DNA of 64,000 nt, from contig VZTI01001178.1 in NCBI GenBank assembly GCA_013397865.1, positions 882,053 through 946,052 of the forward strand, in the 5' to 3' direction. The translations under genes were made by a program, and so were the position numbers. The notes under the pieces were generated by a model. That model ran no database searches. It had not been told where the DNA came from and saw only the letters and a program-made list of their open reading frames with translations. Positions 32,826 through 43,276 of the stretch are shown here, piece after piece; the first letter of the stretch is position 1; every line of letters starts with the position of its first letter. The DNA comes from Struthidea cinerea. Lineage: Eukaryota > Chordata > Aves > Passeriformes > Corcoracidae.

Positions 32826-34960
32826 TCCGGCGAGGCAGGAAAGATGCCGGGAATTCTTCAGCACATGGATCACACTGGGGGCTTCATCCTCCTCCCACCC
32901 CAGGCAGATGAGGTGGTGGCACCTGCCTTGGTCCCATCCCAGAGGAATTGTCCTCAATGCAGGACATGGGAATGGCTTGGAAATGGCCCTTAGATGGCTT
33001 TGAGGGGACACAAGTTCTCCCTGCTGCACAGCCCAGGTGGAGCTGGGAACAAGGGCTTGGCGAGGGGTTTTACCAGCTCTCCTCCTCCCGGCTGCCAGAC
33101 CGCGCTGGGGTCGGGGAATTAGAGGTGGATGTTCAAGGAGGATCGTTTGCTTCCCTCACTCTGCTATGATGGAAAAATGTTCCCGTTCATCCGTTTCATT
33201 TTCCACCCGGGACAGCCCGGCTGGCCTGGAGCTGGCAGCGACCTCCCCTCGGAGTGCCAAGACTCTTTTGCACACAGGCAATAAAATAAATCACTGGAGG
33301 TGCTCGCAGTGCAACTCATTCTCCCTCACACCTCAGCACCAGGAGCCTGCGGCCAAACCCCGTGGCCGTGGGCGGCTCAGCCGTGGGCTGGGTGTGGGAT
33401 TTGTGCCTCCAAGGGGAGGGGCTTTACAACCTCTTTGCTACAACCCCCCTGTGCTCCTCGCTTGCTCTTAACTGATGCTAAATCACGCTGAGCCGAGCAT
33501 GCAGAGGGTCTGGGGAAGGTGGAGGTGACGTTACAAGCGGGAGGTTGCTTAGGAAAGATGCTTGGATAACGTCCTCAGGACTAAATTCCCAGCCACGAGC
33601 TTTAGGGATGCATTTGAACTCCAGGCCAAGCCTAAAGAGGATAATACCAGGCACATACCCAGGCCTGGCTTCTCCCTCCCGCCATGGGCATCCCTCAGGG
33701 AGCCATCTCAACGTACTTGGCCAAAATTTGCTGGTGGGAATCCAAACAAGCGCCTTTCCAGAGTTACAAACCCTGGGCTTGTCAGGGATGATAAGGGGAG
33801 AGGTTTCCAAGCGCTTCCAAGTGCTCCTGGGGCTCGCGGATCCCCCTCCATCCAGGAACAACCAGGAGGGTCAGGGCAGAGACACTGAGAGAGCAGAGCT
33901 GGTCCCTTCCCAAAGTTAATTCGGATCCCATTTCTTGGCTCCCATTTGTTGGCAGTAGGGTTGGAAAGCAGCAGCCAGAGCAGGTTTGCTCTTTGCTTGC
34001 TCTGAGAGCTCCCCCCTTGCAGCCTGTCCCGCTGCCCCCGAGGGATGCTCCAGGCTGCTCAGGGAAGGAGAACAAACCCAGCATTTTGAGAATTGGGGCT
34101 CGCAAACCCAGCTCAGGAGCTGAACTGAGGGTCACCACTGACAGGTCACCTCAGGGGATGTTCTCAGGCACTTCCATCAATGAGCAGAGGAGCAAATTCC
34201 TCGTGGGCCCTGGCAGTGCTGCCAGGGCTCCCAGGACTTGGTGCCCTGGCATTCTGTGGCTGCGGTGGAAAATGACTCCCAGTTTTCCCAAAATCATTTG
34301 TTTGGTCCTGATGGCTCAGAGGATACAGCCAGACAGGGGCTGTGCTGGGGCGCTGAGTGCCATCCTTGCTGCCGTGGGCAAACCCAACGTGGAATAAACT
34401 GATCCTGGTCCACACAGCCCGTTCTGAGAGCTCCTGATTTCCCACATCAGCACCAGACACTCTCCCATTTTCCCACCGCAGCACATTTGAGCTTCTTCCC
34501 TTCACACACCAGGAGGTCCCTGCCCCCCCTGCACTAACCCAGCTCACAGGGCCTCAGCACAGCCCATCCACCTTCGCACCCCAAATATCTCCTTGGCTTG
34601 CTTTGGAAATCCATCAATCCCGACTGCCCAGAGCACCGCTGCAAACAGCCAGCCTCAGACATTTCTGGACGAGGAGTGAGAGTATCCATTAATGAAATGC
34701 TCTCCAGGCTTTTCCGGCAGCATCCAGAGGAGTCAGCCGGACATTTCCACACCTTGTGCTGCGGAGGGCAGGGTTTCCTCAGAGCCAGGCAGTGTCCTTG
34801 GATATGCAGATGTTCTGGAGCTCTCTGCTGTGCTAATTACCGTGCAGGGAGCAACTGCAGCTCTGGCATTTGTTCCCCTCACCACCTTTCCGCGCTGGGC
34901 TCTCCGGGCTGAGCGCTGGCAGCCGGCACTCCCTGCGTGCGCCTGGAAGATGTGCAGGGA
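32826..34960. other. Unassigned noncoding stretch
   Basis: No gene recognised. AATAAAATAAA near 33281-33291 followed by a GC-rich segment has a faint LTR-like look, but no termini could be found. Open frames are not protein-like. Confidence 0.45.
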
Positions 34961-35215
34961 TGTGCTTTGATGTCTGCCGCATTCACCGTCATCTGTTCTC
35001 TGATCAGCTTGTCCTCCACGCTCAGGGAGACTGGATTAGGGGATACTCCTGCCTGGTCCCGATTTCTGCCGGCTTTGTGCCACATCTGGGAATTCCCCAC
35101 GTGCGCAGGAGGGCAGGACGCTGTTAATTGGACAGTGCACGTTGTATTAATTACTGGTGGTTAATAACAACCTCCTGCCCCCGGTATTTATAGAATAATA
35201 AAAGTTGTCCAGGAC
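34961..35215. other. AT-containing repeat-free block, possible conserved element
   Basis: It contains CTGTTAATTGGACAG, TATTAATTACTGG and GGTTAATAACAACC, plus CCCGGTATTTATAGAATAAT. These are clustered homeodomain-type cores without repeats. Function is inferred from composition only. Confidence 0.27.
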
Positions 35216-35655
35216 ACTGCCCTCACATCTGCTGCAACTGGCAAACACATTTTCCTTTTCCTCCCTTTCCCGAGCGTGCTGATGGCTTTCAGATTTCCAG
35301 GGGGACAACGGGAGATCTCTGGCTCATGGACACATTGCTGGGGCTCCGGAGTGAAGGGGGAGCTGAGATTTGCACTTCAAACAGGCTTGAGCTCCTCTAT
35401 TCCTCCCTTTGCCCATGGTGGCATCACAGCTCTGGGATGAAAAGCTGGGGTTTTGGTGTGATTTGCTGACTCAGCTGTTTACAAACAGTGCAACCCCAGT
35501 TTGGAAACTTTCCCCTGTGGGGTTGCAAAGAATAAAAAGCGTCCCTGTATCCCTGTATCCCTGTATCCCAGCATCCATCAGTACTTCCAATGCCCATGAG
35601 AAGGATGCTGAGCACCATCTCTGCAGGGGATGGAAATGGGTGGTTGGGGTCTACA
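35216..35655. other. Unassigned spacer with short 9-bp repeat
   Basis: No gene recognised. Three copies of CTGTATCCC lie at about 35544-35570. Confidence 0.5.
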
Positions 35656-35985
35656 CAGAATCATGGAATAGTTTGGGTTGGAAGGGACCTTAAAGCTCAT
35701 CCCATTCCACCCCTGCCATGGGCAGGGACACCTTCCACTGTCCCAGGCTGCTCCAAGCCCTGTCCAGCCTGGCCTTGGGCACTGCCAGGGATCCAGGGGC
35801 AGCCACAGCNNNNNNNNNNNNNNNNNNNNNNNNNNNNNNNNNNNGCCCTTGTCCCCAGTCCCTCTCCAGCTCTCCTGGAGCCCCTTTATGCCCTGGAAGG
35901 GGCTCTGAGCTCTCCCTGGAGCCTTCTCTTCTCCAGGTGAACACCCTCAGCTCTCCCAGCCCAGCTCCAGAGCAGAGGGGCTCCA
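35656..35985 (-). mobile_element. CR1 3'-end copy with internal gap
   Basis: The plus strand starts CAGAATCATGGAATAG, then TTTGGGTTGGAAGGGACC, CAGGGACACCTTCCACTGTC and CTTGGGCACTGCCAGGGATC. After the gap it resumes GCCCTTGTCCCCAGTCCCTC and runs to AGCAGAGGGGCTCCA. It is very close to the copy at 52544 and is probably the youngest-looking CR1 in the window. Part of it is missing in a run of N. Confidence 0.96.
35810..35844. other. Assembly gap (35 N) inside CR1
   Basis: The gap begins after AGCCACAGC and ends before GCCCTTGTCC. In the intact copy at 52544 the same two anchors are 119 bp apart (52697-52815 lies between them), so 35 N is probably an underestimate. Confidence 1.
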
Positions 35986-36155
35986 ATATAAGGCAGAAAA
36001 TGCCCTTTCCCTCTGTAAGGAAGATTTGGGAGGAGAAGTGCTTCCAGGAGGGGCTAAAAGGGAGTGTTCCATTATTCAGGAGAGAGTTTCTTGCTTGTCA
36101 GGGACTCTGCTCTAACTTCCAAGGGCTGGGAAGTGGAATTCGGGGTGCTGCAGGT
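35986..36155. other. Short unassigned spacer
   Basis: About 170 bp between CR1 and the right arm of the inverted pair. Nothing recognised. Confidence 0.5.
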
Positions 36156-36185
36156 AACTCAACTCAACTCAGCTCAACTCAACTC
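36156..36185 (-). repeat. (AACTC)6 pentamer array
   Basis: Six in-phase pentamers (AACTC, one AGCTC), the reverse complement of the 65-copy array at 32501. It occupies the same position relative to the inverted arm. Confidence 0.97.
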
Positions 36186-36299
36186 AAAGTTTTGGGTCTC
36201 CTGAAGGCTTTGACTCTGAACCTAAAACTCCCCAAGCTCCTAAACCCATGAAATCTGTCAGAAAACACCACCTGGATCACCCAGGAGTGGCAGACAAGC
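36186..36299 (-). repeat. Right arm of inverted repeat pair
   Basis: Reverse complement of 32387-32500, ending GGCAGACAAGC. The match stops at both ends: outside this arm, and beyond the pentamers on the inner side, the two loci are unrelated. Confidence 0.92.
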
Positions 36300-36962
36300 T
36301 GATGCTGCTCTGAGATCTCCAAGGGGGGTTGTCAGGCAGGACCTGAAGGATCCTGCCCTGTCAGAGGATGGGAACAGAGCCAGGACAGGCTGCTGAGCTC
36401 AGGCACCTCTCCTGCTCCAAAAGAGGGGCTGGAGAAGGACCTGTCATGGGAGAACTCCATCTTCCCCTTCCCATTCTGGAAATCAGCTGTAGCAGAGCCA
36501 GGTGGGCTCCTGGAGTGGATTCCTGGCTGGAACAACTTGGAAACCTCACTTTAAATCAACGCCGAGGCACCTCCTGCGTGCCCAGCACACTGCTCCCCTC
36601 CTGGGCTGGGATCTAAAGCTCTTGGCAAATCCCAAAGGAGTCAGCATTTCTGTGCCAACAGCAGGCTGGGGAAAGGTGCTCTAGGGATGCTGAGGTGGTG
36701 TCCTTACCCTAAATGAGCAGGGACCACTTATGGGAAGGTCGGCACAGGGAACAGGATGACATCAGGTGTAACATTGCAGAAACTCTGGACCAGTTTTGGC
36801 CCGAGGTTGATGTGATCCTGCAGAAATCCCAAGGAAATGGCAGTTCCTGGGACAGTGCCTTCCTCCAGTCTTGATGGATCAGAGAGCCTGAGCTGCCGAG
36901 CTCCAGGCCCAGGTTCCCAAATAACCTGAAAGCAACGGAGTTGGAGGACAATGGTGCAAATA
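36300..36962. other. Unassigned noncoding stretch
   Basis: No gene or repeat recognised. Confidence 0.5.
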
Positions 36963-37186
36963 CAGGATCACAGGAACACGGAATATCCTGAGCTGGATGC
37001 ACAGGGATTATCCAGGCCAACTCCTGGCCTTGCACAGACACCCCAACAACCCCACCCTGGGCATCCCTGGCAGCGCTGTCCAAACGCTCCTGGAGCTCTG
37101 GCAGCCTCGGGGCCGTGCCCATTGCCTGGGGAGCCTGGGCAGTGCCCAGCACCCTCTGGGGGAAGAACCTTTTCCCTAAATCCAAC
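36963..37186 (-). mobile_element. CR1 3'-region fragment of a divergent subfamily
   Basis: The plus strand contains CAACTCCTGGCCTTGCACAG, ACACCCCAACAACCCCACCC, GCGCTGTCCAAACGCTCCTG, GAGCTCTGGCAGCCTCGGGG and ACCCTCTGGGGGAAGAACCT, the inverted sequence of a different, older CR1 lineage than the other copies. It underlies most of a 282-codon minus-strand open frame (36709-37557), which is therefore not a host gene and is not the reverse-transcriptase frame of CR1 either. Confidence 0.88.
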
Positions 37187-37897
37187 CTTTTACTTGCCTG
37201 TACCTCTGAAGGACTTATTTGTCCAAAGGGTTGCTCTTCTCTAAAGCTTTTGGGAAAACCCTGCCGTGGGATTTGGTTTCGTACTTGTAGGGGCAGCGCA
37301 GAATAAGTTAAGGATGGAGAATCCATAAAGAGGCAGCAAAATTCCTCATTTCCCAGGAGATTGTCCAAGCTGCTCCACACACATCGCTGGGGGATGATCC
37401 TGCTGCTCTTCCCCTCTCCCCTCCCTCCCACAACCGCTGCTCTCCGGGATGGAGCCCTGGGCTGTGTCCGTGTCAGCCCGGAGGAAGTGATATCATCCCG
37501 TAGGAATTGCTGGGCGATGGTGGCGCTGAGGGTGCCCCTCGCCATCATCCTGGGCACTGGGCCAGGGTCCCCTCCATGCCATCAAAGCCTCTCTGTCTTG
37601 CTGCCAGTCGGGAGGGGGTGATGTCACTCCGCTACCAAAGCAGGAGCCACGGGAAAGCCGCGTGGTTCCATGATCCTCTTGCCTCTCTGTGGAAATCCAT
37701 CCGTTCCCTGCAGAACGTTTCCCATGGCCATTCAGGGGGTCTCACTGCTGGAGAAGTGTCCAGGAACCTCCCTGTTGGTGCCTGGAAGCACAAAGGGCAC
37801 TGAGATGGGACAATCCCATGCACCAGGGGTGGGAAAAGGCTCCCAGTGATACCCTGGCTTTCCCTGGAATGGCATGTGCTTGGATCAGTTTTGGACT
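37187..37897. other. Unassigned noncoding stretch
   Basis: No gene recognised. A short partial duplication is suggested by GAAGTGATATCATCCCG and GGGGTGATGTCACTCCG, about 130 bp apart. Confidence 0.45.
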
Positions 37898-37992
37898 GTC
37901 ATAGAGTCATGGAATAGGCTGGATTGGAAGGGACCTTCCAAGGTCATTTGGTCCAACCCCTTGCAACCAACTTGAAGCCTTGAGTGATCCCC
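37898..37992 (-). mobile_element. CR1 3'-end fragment
   Basis: The plus strand reads TCATAGAGTCATGGAATAGG, then GGATTGGAAGGGACCTTCCA and GGTCCAACCCC, the inverted CR1 terminus with two tail units. It decays after about 95 bp. Confidence 0.85.
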
Positions 37993-38206
37993 TGGGAGAA
38001 GTGTAGGGAACGTTTCCGTTGCAAAGGGAAGTGTCCAGATACAGCAAAGAAGCCTCTGGAAATGTAACACAGCCCAGTGGTGCCAGAGGCTGCGTGGGGA
38101 CCCTCCTGTGCCTTGTCCTGGTGAGAACTCCATGGCAAGAAGCTCTTGAGCTGGAAGCCCACGATGGTATCAGTGTTGAAGGAGGTGCTCAGATCCTTGA
38201 CCACAT

Positions 38207-38363
38207 GTCCCAGAGAAGCTGTGGCTGCCCCATCCCTGGGAGTGTCTAAGGCCTGTTTGGACCAGGTTTGGAGCAAGCTGGGATAGTGGAAGACGTCCCT
38301 GCCCCTGGAATGAGGAGGTCTTTAAGGTCCTTTCCATCCCAAACCATTCCAGGGTTCAGTGAT
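38207..38363 (+). mobile_element. CR1 3'-end fragment
   Basis: It reads CAGAGAAGCTGTGGCTGCCC, CATCCCTGGGAGTGTCTAAG, GGATAGTGGAAGACGTCCCT, TTTCCATCCCAAACCATTCC and AGGGTTCAGTGAT at the tail. It is a diverged plus-strand copy lying about 215 bp from an inverted CR1 fragment. Confidence 0.88.
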
Positions 38364-38689
38364 GGTCTCCCACATTGGTGTCCCACACCTGGTGAGCAGC
38401 AGGATGAGGCTTGTGTGGGGCATCAGGGAGCACTTTCCTCCAACCCTGGACCTTCAGGGTTTTCCTGTCTAAAACCCCCTTTCATCTGCTCCCCTCCCCG
38501 GTGCCTTTCCCCCACACACACTTGTCACCACCCCTTCTCCCAGCTCGGAGACATCTGCTCTGCCCGTGTCCTCTGGAAATGCCGAGGGGAGGGAGAGTTC
38601 CTTGGGAGCAGTGTCACAGTCCTCACTGCCTTGAAACAATAACTTCTGGAAACATCTGAAACGCACATAATTCTCCTTTTCAAGGGCCC
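38364..38689. other. Unassigned noncoding stretch
   Basis: About 325 bp of C-rich sequence without a recognisable gene or repeat. Confidence 0.5.
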
Positions 38690-39140
38690 TATCAGAGCAG
38701 CTCCCAAATGCTTGGCTCGGGCTTCAAAGTTGGCGTTTAGCTATAAATAAATAGCATTTCATTAAAAAAAATAAAGGAGAGAAATTAGCCAAAAAAACTT
38801 CGACAAGCAGAAGCTTAACCAATGCCAGATAATGGGGCAATATGGACTTTTATTTTTATCCACATGGGTCCATGTGCTCTTTATCTCCCACTGTAATTTA
38901 TCCTTATAAATGAGGCTCATGATATTAAAATAACATTACTGCCTTTACCTACCACAGTGAGAGGCAGCCGAGCCTCATCAAGGGCTGCGAGATCCTCAGA
39001 TGAAAGGGACAAGGACCTTGACCTATTGCTGATCGTTAAATGCGTGCCAGGGCTTTGCTGAGCAGGGAGAACGGATTTAAAGATGAACCGTAATTGGTCC
39101 TTAATTGGCAGATTTGTCCCTAATTGGCAGATTTGTACCC
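38690..39140. other. AT-rich repeat-free block, best conserved-element candidate
   Basis: About 450 bp without any repeat family or long open frame, in clear contrast to the repeat-laden flanks. It holds GCTATAAATAAATAG, CCAGATAATGGGGC, TCCTTATAAATGAGG and ATTAAAATAACATTAC, and at its right end two tandem copies of TAATTGGCAGATTTGT (39102 and 39121). Such sequence is typical of deeply conserved developmental enhancers in vertebrates. This is judged from texture only. Confidence 0.35.
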
Positions 39141-41242
39141 ATTAGGCTGATGCTGGGGAAGGAGAGTCCACAGTTGCCGCTAATGTCTGTCCTGAAGCCA
39201 AGTGTATCATTCCAGGACAACCTTTTGGTCCCCTTTTCTCCTCTAACTGTGGCCCCTTTGCTTCTCCCTACCCCAAAGGCTCCCCGGGATTCCTCCACCT
39301 TCTCCTGTATCCTTTAATGATGCCAATCCAGGATCCTAAATCACCACAGGGTGACGGAAAAATTTTATCAAGTACCTGCCGTCCCTAAATGATGATCCAA
39401 ACTCTGTGGTTGGGAATTGGCCTCCCCACCCATCCCAGGGTCCAGGACAACCCTCCTGGGTCTTCCAGCAGAAACTTTAGGGTTTTTAGCAAAAATCTCT
39501 CACAGTTGGGTCACTGTTCACAGAAGCCGATGCTGCTGGGTCAGAAAATAGCGCAAGGGGTGCAAATCAACCCCCAGATTTATAACCTGACTCTACCACC
39601 AGAATTTTTCTCCCTGTGTCTTTGTGGATGTTGGGGGCTGTGTTCTCCTCGTGTTCAAGGGGTTTCTTGACTCGTTATCTGCTGCTCTGTGTGTGGCACC
39701 AGCAGCATTTGGGTTTTCTGCCCCGTACACCCGCTGAATGTGCTGCTGCTTTCTCCAAATTTCCTCCAACTTGAACATTCCCCCAGATCTTTGAAGCACA
39801 GGAGCACTCATTTCCAACTATTTCCAACACAGATGTGTTGATTCACAATTTTGCCCTCTCAACCATCTTTCTGATGCCTTTGTCCGAAATGCACCTCTGA
39901 TACTTTAACCTTTATCCATCAACAGTGAGAATCCAGACTCAAATCTAGAATGGATTTTTCATTGATGGATTTAAACTGCTGGACCCAGCTGGTCACAGCA
40001 GAGGAGGGGCACCTTTTGCTGGAAATGCACCTTCTCAAGGAGCTGTGTTTTTCCACGGCGTGTCCAACCCCAGGAGACGCCACACTTTTCCCTTTCCACA
40101 TGGTTACTGCTGCACAGTGCCCTGTGAGCCTCCTGTTTCCAGCTCAGCTTCTGATCTCTTCCAAACTTTTGGGAACTGCAGGGATTTTAACCCTGTCCAG
40201 ATGCCCACGTGAAACGCATCCACCACCTTCTACCAAGCTGGCTCCTGAGGAAAGATATCAGCAACTCCTAACTGCAAACACATCTTGGGCTATTCATATC
40301 CAAACCAGGAAGGTGTAAATGACGTTTTCTGGAAGATGGGCTCTCTGCAAACCTGCCCTGCCTAAAATAGGTGCCCACTTTACCTTTCTTCCTCTTATTC
40401 CCCCAAATTTTCCAGCATTTTGGTGCAGGAAAAGCTAAGCAGGGACTCTGTGGTGGGGCTCTCAAAGTGGCATCAAATGGTGCTTGAGAGAAGAGCCCCG
40501 GAGGAAGAGCAAGAGTGTCGCCAGACAGGGGATTTCCAGTGACTCATCTGTGTCAGAAACGCTGAGGATGTTGAGGAAAGGGGAGCCTGAGTGTGCAGGG
40601 CTGGGTTTTACCTGCAGCCACCTGTTTATCACACAGGCCTGGCAGCCAGGGTAGAGTTTTCTGGTTTTTCTCTGAAAAAAAAGAGGCATTTCGTCAAGCT
40701 CACCACGGACGTGGCTGTGAAAGCCCCGGGTGCTGTGCGACACACCCGGCCAAAAGTGACTCCTGATGTCCCAGAATGCTGAGCTTTGCCTCTCCGTAAA
40801 CCTCTGCATCCTGCACACCCCGAAGGAGAAAAAACTGTGTCAAGATGGCCCAGGAGATAATCTGCATTTCCTGCTGGGCACAGCCAGCACTTTTCACCTT
40901 CTCTTCGCCCCTCGAGCCTCCTGTTCCACAAAGCAATTGTGTTTTCTTTACCAGGAAAATCCAGTTCTCTCCTTGAATTGAATTAGAGCTGCCTTTGACC
41001 GTGGCCTTCAGACCTGGAAGATGAGGGCCACATGCCGGGGGAGCTCCCAAGCCTGGCGGCTCCCCTGGCTCCTCAGGGGCTTGGGACAGACACAAGATTA
41101 GCGGCAGAGAAAGCGTCATCCACCCGGAGTGCACCGAGATAAAAGACAAAAATGCGCCTGCCTTGGGTCTGCGCTCTGCTGCCGGAGCTGATAACCCACG
41201 GCAGTCTGCCAGCGCCACCTCTCGGCCCGGGACTGTGGGATG
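39141..41242. other. Unassigned noncoding stretch
   Basis: No gene recognised. The 172-codon minus-strand frame at 40700-41218 has no family resemblance and no supporting splice or start context that I can see. Confidence 0.5.
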
Positions 41243-42022
41243 TGCTCATCCCACAGCCGCGGGCATCTCCATCCCACAGCTGCGGACATCTCCATCCCAC
41301 AGCCGCGGGCATCTCCATCCCACTGCCATGGACATCTTCATCTCACAGCCTTGGACATTTCCATCCCACTTCCGTGGGAATCTTCATCCAACTTTCATGG
41401 CCATCTTCATCCCACTTCCATGAGCATCCCAATCTCACCACCACGGGCATTTCTATCCCACCAGCTTGTGAATCTCCATCCCACAGCCTCAGGCATCTCC
41501 ATCCCAAAGCCTTGGACATCTCCATCCCAACACCCCAACACCTGCATTCCACTGCCTTGGGCATCTCCATCCCAACACCATGGACATCTCCATCCCATGG
41601 CGATGGGCATCTTCATCCCATGACCATGGGCATTTCCATCCCAATTCCATGGATATCTCTGTCCCACAGCCTTGGGCATCTCCATCCCAACACCACAGCA
41701 TCTCCACCCCAATGCAACGGGTGTCTCCATCCCATCACCATGGACATCTCCATCCCATCACCATGGACATCTCCATCCCAACACCATGAGCATTCCAATC
41801 TCACCACCATGGGCATTTCCATCCCACCACAATGGTCATCTCTATCCCACCGCCTTGGAACTCTCCCTCCCACTGTCTTGAGCATCCCAGTCCTGCCATC
41901 CTGGGTGTCTCCCTTCCTCCACCATGAGCATCCCAATCCCACCACCCCAGGTATCCCAATCCCTCCACCACGAGAATCCCAATCCCACCACCACAGACAT
42001 CCCAACCCCACCACCGCACGGA
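41243..42022. repeat. 23-bp minisatellite, about 34 copies
   Basis: The unit is CATCTCCATCCCACAGCC plus five bases, with many variants; later copies shift toward CATCCCAATCCCACCACC. Because 23 is not a multiple of three, a single frame reads the repeat in all three phases in turn. The 308-codon open frame (41152-42078) therefore shows a 23-residue periodicity cycling HLHP, SIP and PSH motifs. The frame is a by-product of a unit with no TAA, TAG or TGA in any forward phase. Confidence 0.96.
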
Positions 42023-43225
42023 TGCTTCCCACCTCCCTCCTCTGGGTGGTTTTCCCAGTGGGTTCAGGCTCAGGGTAGGATAACAATACCTGAGGTCTGC
42101 AAAGCATTAACGGAGGATCCTGTCAGCTCCATGAGCTCATCGGGGGAGCAGCCAGACGCATTTGTTACCGGGAGAAATTCCCGCTGCCCTGACCTGCTCC
42201 GAACCTGCTCCGTCTTTATTGGTATCTCTCAGCACCTTCCGGATTCATTTGGAATCGCTGCCTAATTCCTCTCCTCGACCACCTTCTCCCCGCATCCTCA
42301 GCAGCTGCTGTAGGACCTGGCATCTCAGGGAGAAAGGGAACTTTTTCCCGAAACAATCTGTTCTCTCTTGATTCCGCAACATTATGAAATAATAGTAGTT
42401 TCCAAGAATATTTGTTCTCCTTGTCATCTCTATCACATCACCACGTGGAGATTTTGGCAAAAAATGAAGATTTATGGGGTTTTGCTTGTTTCTTTGAAGG
42501 AAAATACCCAGTGAAAGCTGAGGCCGGGCTGCTGTAGGAAACCAGGAAGGTCTTGGCACTGCGAGGCTCTGCCTGGCAGCGCTGGGATATGGGCAGAGCT
42601 GTTTTCCTGGGAAAAATGAGAAAAATCCCTCTGGTGCAGAGACCCAAAAAGACACCCAAGCTGGATCTCTCGCTGCCATTGAATCTGTGAGCTTTTGAAC
42701 TTCTCCTGCCCACCATGGGGCTGCTCCCTCTGGATGCTCTGGGGACTCCCTATAGGCTTTGGGAGAGGAAGACTCTTGACTCCTTATAGACACCGGGAAA
42801 GGAATAAAAATTGGCATCCCTCCAAATTTTAGAAAATAAAGGAGGTGCTTGAAGATCTTGGAGTGCTGCGAAGGCCAGATACGGAAGAAGGATGCAAAAC
42901 TCACTGAGTGATGTGAAACTATGGGGAAAAATAACAGGAAAGCAAAACCATGGAATAAACTTGTCAAGCTGTGCTGAAACAGGGAAACTTCCCGCTTCAC
43001 CCCCAGGTGTTATCCCTAAGAAACCTGCCCAGGTCTGTGGGCCACAACTGATAGGGAAAAGTGCCTTTTCCATCCGTGGAATCCAGGAAGCACAGTCCTA
43101 CAACCACAGACACCATCAAGTACTCAGAGATACACGAAATCCGGATGGTTTTAGGAATGGATTAATTCCTCAGATTTTGAGTCACCCCTGTCTTTTTAGA
43201 GATTTCTTTTGTTCCTTACCCCTTT
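42023..43225. other. Unassigned noncoding stretch
   Basis: No gene or transposon recognised. A 251-codon minus-strand frame at 42245-43000 is not protein-like in any way I recognise. Confidence 0.45.
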
Positions 43226-43276
43226 TCCTTCCTTCCTTCCTTCCTGCCTTCCTGCCTTCCTGCCTTCCTGCCTTCC
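43226..43276. repeat. (CCTT)n / (CCTGCCTT)n microsatellite
   Basis: About 51 bp beginning with CCTT tetramers that pass into CCTGCCTT octamers, consistent with one C or T to G change amplified by slippage. Confidence 0.97.

Noticed and set aside
33270..33330. AATAAAATAAA followed by GC-rich sequence as a third LTR
   Set aside because: No TG...CA termini or target-site duplication could be located.
36709..37557. 282-codon minus-strand frame as a host gene or CR1 reverse transcriptase
   Set aside because: It contains an old CR1 3' fragment; the CR1 3' region is downstream of the reverse-transcriptase frame, and no catalytic motif is present.
37480..37640. GATATCATCCCG / GATGTCACTCCG similarity as a defined repeat
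   Set aside because: Too short and too diverged to separate from chance.
41152..42078. 308-codon open frame as a histidine/proline-rich protein gene
   Set aside because: It is generated by a 23-bp minisatellite read in three phases; no unique coding sequence, splice sites or known domain.
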